A stretch of DNA of 64,000 nucleotides from Yoonia vestfoldensis (GCF_002158905.1 NZ_CP021431.1:496001-560000); one strand, 5' to 3'. Positions 1-9,800 are shown, counted from the stretch's first letter. Program-made: numbers and translations. Notes: generated by a model not told the origin, from the letters alone.

Positions 1-1315
1 CGAACACCGGGCGCATGATCAGCGCGGATTTGAACACCGAGCCGTCGAGCTTGTCCTTATAGGCCCTCAGATCCGCAATCGGGCGCTTGGCCACGCCGGT
101 TTCCATCGCGGCCTTGGCCACGGCGCAGGCGACAACGCCCATCAGCCGGGGATCGAAGGGTTTGGGGATCAGGTAATCCGCACCAAAGGTCAGTTTCTCG
201 CCGCTATAGGCAGCGGCGGCCTCGGCGCTGGTGGTGGCGCGGGCGAGCGCGGCGATACCTTCGATACAGGCGATTTTCATCTCATCGTTGATTTCGGTCG
301 CACCCGCATCCAGCGCGCCGCGAAAGATGAAGGGGAAACACAGCACGTTATTGACCTGATTGGGGTAATCGCTGCGCCCCGTCGCGATGATCGCATCGGG
401 CGTGACCGCACGAGCGGCGTCGGGGTCGATTTCGGGATTGGGATTGGCCAGCGCAAAGATGATCGGGCGCGGCGCCATCCGTGCCACCATCTCGGGTTTC
501 AGCACGCCGGGGCCGGAAAGGCCCAGAAACAGGTCCGCGCCATCAATGACATCGGCCAGCGTCGCGGGTGTTGTGCCTTGGGCATATTCCGCCTTTTGCG
601 GGGTCATGTCCTTTTCGCGGCCGTGATGGACCAGACCTTCGATATCGCAAAGCCAGACGTTTTCGCGTTTCACGCCCAGTTTCAGCAGCATGTTCAGACA
701 AGCGATCCCCGCCGCCCCGCCACCGGTGCTGACGATCTTGATATCCTCGAACCTCTTGCCCGCGACATGCAGCGCATTGACCGCCGCAGCACCCACGACG
801 ATGGCCGTGCCGTGCTGGTCGTCGTGAAAGACGGGGATATTCATCCGCTCGCGGCAGAGCTTTTCAACGATGAAACAATCCGGGGCCTTGATATCCTCAA
901 GGTTGATCGCGCCAAAAGTCGGTTCCAGCGCGCAGACGATATCGGCCAGCTTATAGGGGTCGGCCTCGTTCAGCTCGATGTCGAAACAATCGATATTGGC
1001 GAATTTCTTGAACAGGACGGCCTTGCCTTCCATCACCGGCTTGGACGCGAGCGCCCCGATATTGCCCAGCCCCAGCACCGCCGTGCCATTGGTGACAACC
1101 GCGACCAGATTACCGCGCGCGGTGTAATCGCGGGCGGTGTCGGGATCGGCCTTGATTTCCAGACAGGCCTCGGCCACGCCGGGCGAATAGGCGCGGGCCA
1201 GATCGCGGCCATTGGCCAGCGGCTTGGTGGCGCGGATTTCCAGTTTTCCGGGCTTGGGAAACTTGTGATAATCAAGGGCAGCCTGTCGCTGGCTATTCGC
1301 TGTTTCATCGACCAT
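1..1315 (-). CDS. maeB: NADP-dependent malic enzyme (partial, C-terminus off the left edge)
   Basis: Oxidative decarboxylation of malate to pyruvate, a cytosolic step feeding gluconeogenesis and NADPH supply. The minus-strand frame is open to the window edge and gives about 438 residues. It has the malic enzyme N-terminus ([11 protein letters not shown]), the malate-binding region ([12 protein letters not shown]), the catalytic segment with [11 protein letters not shown], and a nucleotide-binding [10 protein letters not shown]. Proteobacterial MaeB proteins usually run to about 750 residues with a phosphotransacetylase-like C-terminal domain, which would lie outside the window. Three ATG codons occur in tandem (1321, 1318, 1315). 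I chose 1315 because GGAG at 1322-1325 is then 6 bases away. A perfect palindrome lies just upstream. Confidence 0.93.
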   Translation of the reverse strand, partial: MVDETANSQRQAALDYHKFPKPGKLEIRATKPLANGRDLARAYSPGVAEACLEIKADPDTARDYTARGNLVAVVTNGTAVLGLGNIGALASKPVMEGKAVLFKKFANIDCFDIELNEADPYKLADIVCALEPTFGAINLEDIKAPDCFIVEKLCRERMNIPVFHDDQHGTAIVVGAAAVNALHVAGKRFEDIKIVSTGGGAAGIACLNMLLKLGVKRENVWLCDIEGLVHHGREKDMTPQKAEYAQGTTPATLADVIDGADLFLGLSGPGVLKPEMVARMAPRPIIFALANPNPEIDPDAARAVTPDAIIATGRSDYPNQVNNVLCFPFIFRGALDAGATEINDEMKIACIEGIAALARATTSAEAAAAYSGEKLTFGADYLIPKPFDPRLMGVVACAVAKAAMETGVAKRPIADLRAYKDKLDGSVFKSALIMRPVF

Positions 1316-1332
1316 CATCATCTCCACTCAAT

Positions 1333-1352
1333 ATGGTTTAACGTTAAACCAT
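1333..1352. promoter_or_regulatory. 20-bp perfect palindrome, likely operator for maeB
   Basis: The sequence ATGGTTTAACGTTAAACCAT is a perfect inverted repeat ending 17 bases before the chosen malic enzyme start. A central CG in an A/T-rich dyad is typical of LacI-family operators. In alphaproteobacteria, LacI-type carbon regulators of the PckR/CceR kind are known to control malic enzyme and gluconeogenic genes, so that assignment is plausible but inferred. The position fits repression of maeB; the divergent cupin gene starts 90 bases away. Confidence 0.7.
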
Positions 1353-1441
1353 TTCACTGCCGCAAGGGAAAGCCTGCGGCGCGGTTAATCACGCTTTGGG
1401 CAATCTTGCAAATCTTTCGCGCGGGGCACAATGTGCCAGAC

Positions 1442-2518
1442 ATGACACAGAGACATGAAATCCGCGCTGAAATCCGCCTGTCCACCAGCGACCTGCGTGC
1501 CGATCTGCCATTCTTTGGCAAGGTGCTGGGGATGCGGCTGGATATGATCTATCCCGCCGACGATCCCAATGTGGCCGTTTATTTGGGGCTTGGTCTGCGG
1601 TTGCGGCTGGAACAGGGGGCCGGGGTGAACCCCGGCTTACGGATCTTGACCGATGATCCGGGTTTTGCCGATGGGCGTCAGGAACTGACCTCGCCCGGTG
1701 GCACATTGGTCAGTGTGCATCCGCTGAACCCGCCTTTGGTGCTGCCGCCCACGGATCATGCCTTTGTCGTGCGCCGTCTGGCGGATCAGGCCCCTTGGGT
1801 GATCGGGCGGGCGGGGATGCAGTATCGCGACCTGATCCCGACACGGTTGGGCGGGTCGATCATCGCAAGCCACATCCGTATCCCCGATGGCGGTCCCGTC
1901 CCCGATATGGTGCATTTCCACAAGGTCGGGTTTCAGCTGATTTTCTGCATCAAGGGCTGGGTCGATGTTGTCTATGAAGACCAAGGCGGCCCGATCCGCC
2001 TGACTGCGGGCGATTGTTTCATCCAGCCGCCCGAAATCCGCCACCGCGTGCTGCAAGCCTCTGACGGGATCGAGGTGATCGAGATCGGCGTGCCCGCCGA
2101 ACATGTGACCGAGATCGACCACGACATGACCTTGCCGACGCCGCATCTGCGCCCTGACCGCGAATGGCAGGGGCAAAGGTTTGTCTATAACAAGGCCGCC
2201 GATGCCGCTTGGCAGCCTGCGCGCCTGCCCGGATTTATCGCGCGCGACACCACGATTGCCGCCAATACCAAAGGCGTCGCCGCTGTGCAGGTGATCCGGC
2301 GTGGCACGGGTGATCCGCAATGGTGCGCGCATGACGCGGATATCCATTTCACCTTTGTCATGGCCGGCGAGATGCTGCTGGAAGGCGAGGGCAAAGAGCC
2401 CTTCATCCTGACCGCAGGCGATGCTTTCGTGATCCCGCCGGGGATGCGGACGCGTTACACCAAGCCAAGCGACGATCTGGAATTGCTCGAGGTCATGTTA
2501 CCGGGGGCGCCGGGCTAA
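1442..2518 (+). CDS. VOC-like domain fused to a bicupin, function unknown
   Basis: 358 residues. Residues 1-60 resemble a glyoxalase/VOC half-domain (LSTSDLRADLPFFGKVLGM). Two cupin domains follow: one with the metal-site pattern HFHKVGFQ and a matching GDCFIQPPEIRH, the second near the C-terminus with AGDAFVIPPGM. The second cupin lacks an obvious HxH pair (it reads HDADIHF), so only the first may bind metal. Bicupins include oxalate decarboxylases and dioxygenases, but nothing here fixes a substrate. The ATG at 1442 is chosen because the VOC-like domain begins there; the upstream open frame is antisense to maeB. Divergent from maeB, 70 bases before cdd. Confidence 0.75.
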   Translation: MTQRHEIRAEIRLSTSDLRADLPFFGKVLGMRLDMIYPADDPNVAVYLGLGLRLRLEQGAGVNPGLRILTDDPGFADGRQELTSPGGTLVSVHPLNPPLVLPPTDHAFVVRRLADQAPWVIGRAGMQYRDLIPTRLGGSIIASHIRIPDGGPVPDMVHFHKVGFQLIFCIKGWVDVVYEDQGGPIRLTAGDCFIQPPEIRHRVLQASDGIEVIEIGVPAEHVTEIDHDMTLPTPHLRPDREWQGQRFVYNKAADAAWQPARLPGFIARDTTIAANTKGVAAVQVIRRGTGDPQWCAHDADIHFTFVMAGEMLLEGEGKEPFILTAGDAFVIPPGMRTRYTKPSDDLELLEVMLPGAPG

Positions 2519-2588
2519 AGCCCAGCCTACGGGTCTTGCATTGCGCTGCGGGCCGCACCAATCTGATCTGACCCAACCGGAGGTTTCC

Positions 2589-2981
2589 ATGTCGCTGATC
2601 GACGATGCCCGCGCCGTGCGCGAAAACGCCTATGCCCCCTATTCCAAGTTCAAGGTCGGTGCTGCGATCCGGTCGGCATCTGGCACCATTTACACCGGCT
2701 GCAACGTCGAAAACGTGGCCTATCCCGAAGGTACCTGCGCCGAGGCCGGGGCCATCGCCGCGATGATCGCAGGCGGTGATACCCGCATCGCCGAGGTTGC
2801 GGTGATCGCCGACAGCCCCAAACCCGTCAGCCCCTGTGGCGGCTGCCGCCAGAAGATCGCGGAATTCGCGGATGGTGATGTGGCCGTGACACTCGCCACG
2901 ATGGACGGGATTGTGCAGCGCACCACGGTCGCGGACCTGCTGCCCGGCAGTTTTGACGCCGATTACATGAGCCGCGTCTGA
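2589..2981 (+). CDS. cdd: Cytidine deaminase
   Basis: Deaminates cytidine and deoxycytidine to uridine and deoxyuridine, the first step of pyrimidine nucleoside salvage, in the cytosol. 130 residues, the size of the homotetrameric class. The zinc site is visible as TCAEAGAI (Cys ligand plus catalytic Glu) and PCGGCRQ (two Cys ligands); the start region has AYAPYSKFKVGAA, the substrate-binding segment. A good GGAGG ribosome site lies 5 bases before ATG 2589. It is first in the tightly packed operon cdd-deoA-deoB-add-upp, whose products turn nucleosides into bases and pentose phosphate. Confidence 0.95.
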   Translation: MSLIDDARAVRENAYAPYSKFKVGAAIRSASGTIYTGCNVENVAYPEGTCAEAGAIAAMIAGGDTRIAEVAVIADSPKPVSPCGGCRQKIAEFADGDVAVTLATMDGIVQRTTVADLLPGSFDADYMSRV

Positions 2982-2984
2982 CCC

Positions 2985-4286
2985 TTGGACGCCCGCGCGA
3001 TCATAGTCGCGATCCGCAACCGGCAGACGCCAGATGCGGAGGCCCTTGCATGGTTCGCGCAAGGCTTGGCCAATGGCGCTGTCAGTGACGCGCAGGCTGG
3101 GGCCTTTGCCATGGCGGTTTGCCTGAACGGGCTGTCCGACCAAGGCCGCGTGGCGCTGACCGCAGCGATGCGCGACAGCGGTGATGTGCTGGCATGGGAC
3201 CTGCCGGGGCCGGTCTTGGACAAACATTCCACCGGTGGCGTGGGCGATTGCGTCTCGTTGATCGCGGCCCCGGTGCTGGCGGCCTGCGGGGCCTATGTGC
3301 CGATGATCTCGGGGCGGGGTTTGGGGCATACGGGCGGCACGCTCGACAAGCTGGAATCGATCCCCGGCCTGTCCACCCAAGTCACCGAAACGCGCCTGCG
3401 CCAGATCACCCGCGAGGTGGGCTGCGCCATCGTCAGCGCCACGGGCCAGATCGCGCCTGCCGACCGCAGGCTATATGCGATCCGCGATGTCACCGCGACG
3501 GTGGATTCCATCGACCTGATCACCGCCTCGATCCTGTCCAAGAAACTGGCGGCGGGGCTCGATGGCCTGATGCTGGATGTCAAATGCGGGTCAGGCGCTT
3601 TCATGAAAACGCCGGGTGACGCGCGCGCGCTGGCGCAGGCGCTGGTTGATGCGGCCAATGGCGCAGGCTGCCCCACGGCCGCGCTGATCACCGATATGAA
3701 CGCGCCGCTGGCCCCCGCGCTGGGCAATGCGGTCGAGGTTGCCATCTGCATGGAGGTGCTGGAAGGCAATAGCGCCGCCGCCCCCCGCCTTGTGGATTTG
3801 ACCAAGGCGCTTTGCGTGCATCTGCTGACCCTGCAAGGTCGGACCGCGCCCGAGGCCAGCGCGCAGGTCGCCCTTGCCCTGTCCTCGGGCGAGGCGATGG
3901 ACCGTTTCGCCCGCATGATCGCCGCGATGGGTGGCCCCCCCGACATGGCCGAGGATTGGCGCACCCATCTGCCCACTGCCCCTGTCGTGGGCGAGGTCAT
4001 GGCACCTGACAGCGGCCATATCACCGCAATTGATGGCGAGGCGCTGGGGCTGGTCGTCGTGGGCTTGGGCGGCGGGCGGCGGGTGGAAACCGACCGGATC
4101 GACCCTGCCGTCGGGTTGACCGAGATGATCGGGCTGGGTGCGCCGGTGACGCGCGGCCAGCCGCTGTGCACGCTGCATGCCGCGACCGAGCAGGCCGCGA
4201 CCGAAGCCGCCCGCGCCGTGCAGGCGGCGATCACCATTGGCGATGCGGCTGTGCCCGGCCCGCTGGTTCTGGAAAGGATCGGCTGA
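2985..4286 (+). CDS. deoA: Thymidine phosphorylase
   Basis: Phosphorolysis of thymidine or deoxyuridine to base plus deoxyribose-1-phosphate. 433 residues, the usual length. The glycosyltransferase family 3 signature is clear: KHSTGGVGD (phosphate loop), SGRGLGHTGGTLDKLES, and LDVKCGSGAFM. The start appears to be TTG at 2985, three bases after the cdd stop, because no ATG exists before the conserved core and the N-terminal helix aligns from there. It has no clear ribosome site of its own, suggesting translational coupling to cdd. Its product is the substrate of the next gene, deoB. Confidence 0.95.
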   Translation: MDARAIIVAIRNRQTPDAEALAWFAQGLANGAVSDAQAGAFAMAVCLNGLSDQGRVALTAAMRDSGDVLAWDLPGPVLDKHSTGGVGDCVSLIAAPVLAACGAYVPMISGRGLGHTGGTLDKLESIPGLSTQVTETRLRQITREVGCAIVSATGQIAPADRRLYAIRDVTATVDSIDLITASILSKKLAAGLDGLMLDVKCGSGAFMKTPGDARALAQALVDAANGAGCPTAALITDMNAPLAPALGNAVEVAICMEVLEGNSAAAPRLVDLTKALCVHLLTLQGRTAPEASAQVALALSSGEAMDRFARMIAAMGGPPDMAEDWRTHLPTAPVVGEVMAPDSGHITAIDGEALGLVVVGLGGGRRVETDRIDPAVGLTEMIGLGAPVTRGQPLCTLHAATEQAATEAARAVQAAITIGDAAVPGPLVLERIG

Positions 4287-5461
4287 TGGCGCGCGCAATC
4301 CTGATCGTGATCGACAGCGTGGGCATCGGCGGCGCGCCGGATGCCGCACATTATTTCAACGGCGATCTGCCCGATACCGGCGCGAATACGCTGGGCCATA
4401 TCGCGCAGGCGGTGCCGCTGCATCTGCCGCATCTGGATGCGCTGGGGCTGGGGTCGGCGGTGCAGCTGGCCTCGGGGCTGGTGGCGCCGGGGCTGGGCGC
4501 TGTGCCGACAGGCGCTTGGGGGGCCGCGACCGAGGTATCGCGCGGCAAGGACACCCCGTCGGGCCATTGGGAATTGGCGGGCGTGCCGGTGCCTTGGGAT
4601 TGGCACCATTTCCCCGATAGGGTGCCCGCCTTTCCCGCCGATCTGACCGCCGCGATCTGCAAGGCGGCAGGCACGGACGGCATCCTGGGCAATTGCCATG
4701 CCTCTGGCACCGCGATCATCGCCCGCGAGGGCGCGGCGCATATCCGCTCTGGCTGGCCGATCTGTTATACCTCTGCCGATAGCGTCTTGCAGATCGCAGC
4801 GCATGAGGATCATTTCGGGCTGGACCGGCTATACCGGCTTTGCGCCGATCTTGCGCCCATGCTGCACGCGATGAAAGTCGGGCGTGTGATCGCGCGGCCT
4901 TTCGTGAGCGAGGTCGGGGCCTTTACGCGCACCGCCAATCGCAAGGATTACGCGATCCCTTTGCCCGGTCCCTCGATCTGCGATGATGTGCAGGCGGCGG
5001 GCGGCAGGGTGCATGCGGTGGGCAAGATCGGGGATATCTTTTCGATGCAAGGCATCGACACTTTGCGCAAGGGCAAGGATGCCGCGTTGATGGATCATCT
5101 GCGCGATCTGCTGGACGAGGCGACAGATGGCGATTTCATTTTCGTCAATCTGGTCGAATTCGACAGCGATTACGGTCACCGGCGCGATGTTGCGGGCTAT
5201 GCTGCGCATCTGGCGTGGTTTGACGCGGCATTGGGCAGGCTTTTGCCGCATCTGGCAAAGGATGACCTGTTGATCGTCACCGCTGACCATGGCAATGACC
5301 CGACATGGCCCGGCACCGACCATACCCGCGAAAGGGTGCCGGTGCTGGTGCATGGCATCGGGGACGCAGCTTTGGGGCATCTGGCCTTTTCGGATGTCGC
5401 GGCCAGTATCGCGGATCATTTGGCAGTGCCCTATCGCGGCGCAGGAAAGAGTTTTCTATGA
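4286..5461 (+). CDS. deoB: Phosphopentomutase
   Basis: Interconverts (deoxy)ribose-1-phosphate and -5-phosphate, linking nucleoside breakdown to central metabolism. 391 residues, alkaline-phosphatase superfamily. Metal ligands and core motifs are visible: VIDSVGIGGAPDA at the start, GKDTPSGHWE (acceptor Thr), and TADHGNDPTWPGTDHTRE near the C-terminus. ATG 4286 overlaps the deoA stop in a TGATG junction, which fixes the start and indicates coupled translation. Confidence 0.96.
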   Translation: MARAILIVIDSVGIGGAPDAAHYFNGDLPDTGANTLGHIAQAVPLHLPHLDALGLGSAVQLASGLVAPGLGAVPTGAWGAATEVSRGKDTPSGHWELAGVPVPWDWHHFPDRVPAFPADLTAAICKAAGTDGILGNCHASGTAIIAREGAAHIRSGWPICYTSADSVLQIAAHEDHFGLDRLYRLCADLAPMLHAMKVGRVIARPFVSEVGAFTRTANRKDYAIPLPGPSICDDVQAAGGRVHAVGKIGDIFSMQGIDTLRKGKDAALMDHLRDLLDEATDGDFIFVNLVEFDSDYGHRRDVAGYAAHLAWFDAALGRLLPHLAKDDLLIVTADHGNDPTWPGTDHTRERVPVLVHGIGDAALGHLAFSDVAASIADHLAVPYRGAGKSFL

Positions 5462-6447
5462 GTTTTCAGCATATCCCCAAGGTCGAACTGCACACCCATC
5501 TGGAAGGCTGCGCGCCGCCCGATTTCATCCGCATGTTGGCGGCCGAGAAAAAGATCGACATCAGCGGGATTTTCACGCCGCAGGGCGGCTATGATTTCCG
5601 CGATTTCGACCATTTCCTGAAGGTCTATGAGGCCGCCTGCACCACCCTGCAAACGCCCGATGATTTCCGCCGCCTGACGCTGGCGGTGCTGGAAGAAACC
5701 GCCGCCCATGGCGTGGTCTATATGGAAACCTTCGTTTCGCCCGATTTCTGCGGTGGCGGTGATCTGGCGGCTTGGAAAGACTATCTTGCCGCCATGTCTG
5801 ACGCCGCCGACGAGGGCGAGGCGCGGTTCGGTATCACGCTGCGCGGGATCGTCACCGGCATCCGCCATTTCGGGCCAGAGGCTTGCAAGCCTGCCGCGCG
5901 CTGTGCGGCGGAAACCTTTGGCGGTTTTGTCGTGGGCTACGGCATGGCGGGCGGTGAAATGGCGGGGCGGCCTGCGGATTACGCCTATTCTTTCGACTTG
6001 GCACGCGAAGCGGGCATGCCGCTGACCTGTCATGCGGGCGAATGGGGCGGGGCGGCGATGGTCGCGGAAACCATCCGCGATCTGAAAGTCGCCCGCATCG
6101 GCCACGGGATCGGGGCCATCGACGATCCCGCCTTGCTGCGCGAGATCGTGGAAAAAGATATCGTGCTAGAGGTCTGCCCCGGTTCCAATGTCGTGCTGAA
6201 AGCGGTGCCCGATTGGGCCAGCCATCCCATCGCCCGGCTGCGTGATGCGGGCGTCAAGGTCACCGTTTCGACCGATGATCCGCCGTTCTTTCACACCACG
6301 ATGAGTGCGGAATGCGACATGCTGCACCGGACCTTTGGCTGGGACGAGGCCGATTTCACGGCGTTGAACCAGACCGCCCTTGCCGCCGCTTTCTGCGATG
6401 ATGCCACCCGCGCCCGTGTGGCCAAACGACTGGAGCCTGCCCGATGA
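5458..6447 (+). CDS. add: Adenosine deaminase
   Basis: Deaminates adenosine and deoxyadenosine to inosine. 329 residues, metal-dependent amidohydrolase fold. Motifs in order: ELHTHLEG near residues 10-17 (zinc histidines), CHAGEWGG (catalytic Glu), RIGHGIGA and STDDPPFF (zinc Asp and neighbour). ATG 5458 overlaps the deoB stop by ATGA. Placing add with deoA, deoB and upp makes a combined purine/pyrimidine salvage operon. Related adenine or aminofutalosine deaminases share the fold, but the operon context favours adenosine deaminase. Confidence 0.92.
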   Translation: MSFQHIPKVELHTHLEGCAPPDFIRMLAAEKKIDISGIFTPQGGYDFRDFDHFLKVYEAACTTLQTPDDFRRLTLAVLEETAAHGVVYMETFVSPDFCGGGDLAAWKDYLAAMSDAADEGEARFGITLRGIVTGIRHFGPEACKPAARCAAETFGGFVVGYGMAGGEMAGRPADYAYSFDLAREAGMPLTCHAGEWGGAAMVAETIRDLKVARIGHGIGAIDDPALLREIVEKDIVLEVCPGSNVVLKAVPDWASHPIARLRDAGVKVTVSTDDPPFFHTTMSAECDMLHRTFGWDEADFTALNQTALAAAFCDDATRARVAKRLEPAR

Positions 6448-7076
6448 ACGACCATGTCACCCATGTCACCCACCCTTTGGTGCAGCACAAGCTGACGCTG
6501 ATGCGCCAAAAGGATACCTCGACCGCCCTGTTTCGCCAATTGCTGCGCGAGATCAGCCAGCTGCTCGCCTATGAGGTCACGCGCGGTTTGCCGATGACCA
6601 CCCGCCGGATCGACACGCCGCTGGAACCGATGGATGCGCCGGTGATTGATGGCAAGAAACTGGCGCTGGTCTCGATCCTGCGGGCGGGCAATGGCTTGCT
6701 GGACGGGGTGCTGGAACTGATCCCCTCGGCGCGGGTGGGTTTTGTCGGGCTTTACCGCGACGAGGCGACGCTGCAACCCGTGCAATATTATTTCAAAGTC
6801 CCGACAGAGCTGGAAGACCGGCTGGTCATCGCCGTTGATCCGATGCTGGCCACGGGCAATTCATCGGTGGCCGCGATTGATCTGCTGAAACAGGCCGGGG
6901 CCACGAATATCCGGTTTCTCTGCCTGTTGGCCGCCCCCGAAGGTATCGCGCGGATGCGCGAGGCGCATCCCGATGTGCCGATCATCACCGCCGCTATCGA
7001 CAGCCATCTGAATGATCACGGCTATATCGTGCCGGGTCTGGGCGATGCGGGCGACCGGATGTTCGGCACCAAATAG
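6444..7076 (+). CDS. upp: Uracil phosphoribosyltransferase
   Basis: Condenses uracil with PRPP to UMP, recovering the base released by DeoA. 210 residues, standard length. It shows the family N-terminus ([19 protein letters not shown]), the SILRAGNGL loop, and the PRPP-binding motif [14 protein letters not shown]. The C-terminal uracil site is [20 protein letters not shown] 6444 overlaps the add stop (ATGA). Last gene of the salvage operon, ending three bases before a convergent gene. Confidence 0.97.
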   Translation: MNDHVTHVTHPLVQHKLTLMRQKDTSTALFRQLLREISQLLAYEVTRGLPMTTRRIDTPLEPMDAPVIDGKKLALVSILRAGNGLLDGVLELIPSARVGFVGLYRDEATLQPVQYYFKVPTELEDRLVIAVDPMLATGNSSVAAIDLLKQAGATNIRFLCLLAAPEGIARMREAHPDVPIITAAIDSHLNDHGYIVPGLGDAGDRMFGTK

Positions 7077-7079
7077 CCG

Positions 7080-8096
7080 CTAGCGGTTGCAGATATTCTG
7101 CAAGCTGATCCATTCGCTATCGGTCAGCACCGGCGCAGAGGGCTGCCCGTCCAGCGGATCGCGCCCCAGATCGGGCATCGTGCCGCTGCGCTGGTCGGCC
7201 AATATCTGATAGGGCCGGTGCGGCAGGCTCGCCCGTTGAAAGGCGTGGCGCAGATCGCCAGCCTCGGCCTGCGGTGCGGGTTCGGCCAGACGCTCATCGG
7301 CATGGCGCTGCAAGATATCGCGCGGGATATCGCCGGTGGTCAGCAAGCCAAAGGTCGCGGCAAGACCTGCCTCTTTGAGAACGGGTTCCAGCGGATCGCG
7401 GCCAGCGACAGCCTCGCGGCTGGCCAGCACGTAACCCGCCACGGCGACAGGATCATCGGCGGCCTGCAACAAGCCCGCATCCAGAATGATCAGCCCGCCC
7501 GGCATCGCCAGCGCGCCTTGGTCCAAGACCGGCACGACCACGATATGCAGCGGTGTTCCCGCCCCAAAGACGCGGCTGGCCAGCCTGCCGGCTGCCGCCT
7601 GCGCCGCGGCATCGCGGCAAACCGGCCCGGTCCGGGTCTGGATATGCGCCAGGATCGTCGCGCCGATCTCGGCCCGTTTCGCCGGCGGCACAATCGCCAG
7701 CGTCTGCCGCATCAGCGCGCCGGGCAGCCAGAACACCGCCAGCGCCAGCGTCACGCTGATGATCCCCGCCGTGATCCAATGCCGCAGCTTGCCGGGATGG
7801 GGACGCGCCTTGGCCAGCGCCTTGCGGACTTCTTCGATCGCGTCGATCATCGTGTCATCGGCGATTTCCAGCTCTTCGCTGGCTTCTTCGTCGGGGGCAT
7901 AGATCGCGGGGCGTTCGCCGGGGTTAAGCCGGATCAGCGCGGGCAGCGACCAATGGGCCAGCGGGCGCGCCACCCCGTCGGCGATGACCAGCGTCGCATC
8001 GCCAAAAGAGATCATCACCTGTCGGCGCTGCTGGTCCGGCGCAGGCCGCCACAGCCCGTCGCTTTCCAGCCGCACATATCGATCCAGCGCTGTCAT
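7080..8096 (-). CDS. Membrane protein with a degenerate M48-type peptidase-like domain
   Basis: 338 residues. An N-terminal soluble part of about 105 residues precedes one transmembrane segment (about 107-127), then a domain at about 180-245 with the M48 family pattern of a short-chain lead-in, ALAMPGGLIILDAGLL and a following helix. In active M48 enzymes that helix carries HExxH; here the place reads VLASREAVAG, so the zinc motif is missing and activity is unlikely. The start at 8096 gives the sequence beginning MTALDRYVRLES; the ribosome site is weak. Function unknown, perhaps an envelope scaffold or inactive protease homologue. Convergent with upp. Confidence 0.6.
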   Translation of the reverse strand: MTALDRYVRLESDGLWRPAPDQQRRQVMISFGDATLVIADGVARPLAHWSLPALIRLNPGERPAIYAPDEEASEELEIADDTMIDAIEEVRKALAKARPHPGKLRHWITAGIISVTLALAVFWLPGALMRQTLAIVPPAKRAEIGATILAHIQTRTGPVCRDAAAQAAAGRLASRVFGAGTPLHIVVVPVLDQGALAMPGGLIILDAGLLQAADDPVAVAGYVLASREAVAGRDPLEPVLKEAGLAATFGLLTTGDIPRDILQRHADERLAEPAPQAEAGDLRHAFQRASLPHRPYQILADQRSGTMPDLGRDPLDGQPSAPVLTDSEWISLQNICNR

Positions 8097-8174
8097 CTGC
8101 CCATATAGCCTTTTTGCAGCTACCTTACGCCCAGAGCTGCAGGTTGTCATGCCCCAAAGGGCGGCCCGGCGCGG

Positions 8175-9800
8175 TCAGAAGGTCTTGGCGATCAGGCGCA
8201 GTTCGAATTTCTGGATCTTGCCGGTCGAGGTCTTGGGCAGGTCCTGAAACACCACGCGTTTGGGGCATTTAAACCCCGCCAGCCTGTCGCGGGCAAAACC
8301 GATGATCTGGGCCTCGGTGGCGGTGGCGCCATCCTTCAATTCGACAAAGGCGCAAGGGGTTTCGCCCCATGTCTCGTCGGGCTGCGCCACCACCGCGCAG
8401 AGGTTCACGGCCGGATGGTTCATCAACGCCGCCTCGACCTCGACCGAGCTGATATTCTCGCCGCCGGAAATGATGATATCCTTGGCGCGATCCGAAATCT
8501 GGATCATGCCGCCGGGATGCTGGACCGCCAGATCCTCGGAATGGAAATAGCCACCGGCAAAGGCCTTTTCGGTGGCCTCCGGGTTCTTGAGATATCCTTT
8601 CATCACCGCATTGCCGCGCATGACGATTTCGCCCTGCGTGCTGGCGTCCCATGGCACGGGGGTCATGTCTTCGTGGACCACGGTCACCTCTTCCATCATC
8701 GGCATGCTGACACCTTGGCGCGCCTTGATCGCGGCCTGTTCAGCCTCTGGCAGGGCGTCCCATGCGGCATCCCAGATGCATTCGGTGACATGGCCGAAGG
8801 TTTCGGTCAGCCCATAGACCTGTTTGACGTCAAACCCCAGCTTGCCAATCGCGGCCAATGTTGCGGGGGCAGGGGGCGCGCCTGCGGTGAAGACCTCGAC
8901 CACATGGGTGAAAGCGCGGCGATGGTCCGGCTTGGCATTGACCAGCAGGTTCAGCACGATGGGTGCGCCGCCGAAATGCGTGGCCCCGTGATCGGCGATG
9001 GCGTCATAGATCGCCTGCGCCGTGATATCACGACAGCAGATCGCGGTGCCACCCAGCGCGGGCAGCATCCAGGTATGGTTCCAGCCGTTGCAATGAAACA
9101 GCGGCACGATTTGCAGATATCGCACGAAGCTTGGCATCTGCCATGACATCGCCGTGCCCATCGTCATCAGATAGGCGCCGCGATGGTGATAGACGACGCC
9201 CTTGGGCCGCCCCGTCGTGCCAGAGGTGTAATTCAGCGCAAGGCTTTCCCATTCATCGCGCGGCAAGATCCATGCGAAATCGGGATCGCCACTGGCCAGA
9301 AAATCCTCGTATTTCTGCTGGCTGCCGATGGCATGGACGCCCGCCTCATCATCGGGCACTTCGATCACCAAAGGCGCAGGCCCCTGCATCTGGTCGATGG
9401 CGGCCATCGCCTGCGGCAGGAATTGGCTGTCGACCAGCACAACCTTTGCCTCTCCATGATCAAGGATATAGGCGATGGTGTCCACATCCAGCCGGATGTT
9501 GATCGTGTTCAGCACCGCGCCGCAGGCAGGCACGGCAAAACCGGCCTCGGATTGCGCGGGGATATTGGGCAGGATCGTGGCGACCACATCGCCGGGCTGC
9601 ACGCCTGCCTTGGCCAAGGCCGAGGCCAGCTGTGACACGCGCCGGTAATATTGCGCATAGCTCAGACGGGCTGTGCCATAGATCAGCGCTTCGCGGTTGG
9701 CAAAGACATGTGCTGCGCGTTGCAGATGCGACAAAGGCGTCAGCGGCACATGATTGGCGGCCCGTTTGCCGAGCCCCGTCTCGTCGCGCATCCAGCCCAT
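8175..9800 (-). CDS. Acyl-CoA synthetase (AMP-forming), DmdB-like
   Basis: Activates a carboxylic acid through an acyl-adenylate to its CoA thioester. 541 residues, ANL superfamily. The P-loop-like YTSGTTGRPKGV, the VYGLTETFG segment, the hinge SDRAKDIIISGGENIS and the catalytic C-terminal lysine in PKTSTGKIQK are all present. The overall sequence resembles medium-chain and methylmercaptopropionate (DmdB-type) ligases of roseobacters, but substrate cannot be decided by eye. ATG 9800 has GGAGGG upstream. It is transcribed away from the neighbouring DMT permease. It may supply the beta-oxidation operon downstream. Confidence 0.9.
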   Translation of the reverse strand: MGWMRDETGLGKRAANHVPLTPLSHLQRAAHVFANREALIYGTARLSYAQYYRRVSQLASALAKAGVQPGDVVATILPNIPAQSEAGFAVPACGAVLNTINIRLDVDTIAYILDHGEAKVVLVDSQFLPQAMAAIDQMQGPAPLVIEVPDDEAGVHAIGSQQKYEDFLASGDPDFAWILPRDEWESLALNYTSGTTGRPKGVVYHHRGAYLMTMGTAMSWQMPSFVRYLQIVPLFHCNGWNHTWMLPALGGTAICCRDITAQAIYDAIADHGATHFGGAPIVLNLLVNAKPDHRRAFTHVVEVFTAGAPPAPATLAAIGKLGFDVKQVYGLTETFGHVTECIWDAAWDALPEAEQAAIKARQGVSMPMMEEVTVVHEDMTPVPWDASTQGEIVMRGNAVMKGYLKNPEATEKAFAGGYFHSEDLAVQHPGGMIQISDRAKDIIISGGENISSVEVEAALMNHPAVNLCAVVAQPDETWGETPCAFVELKDGATATEAQIIGFARDRLAGFKCPKRVVFQDLPKTSTGKIQKFELRLIAKTF

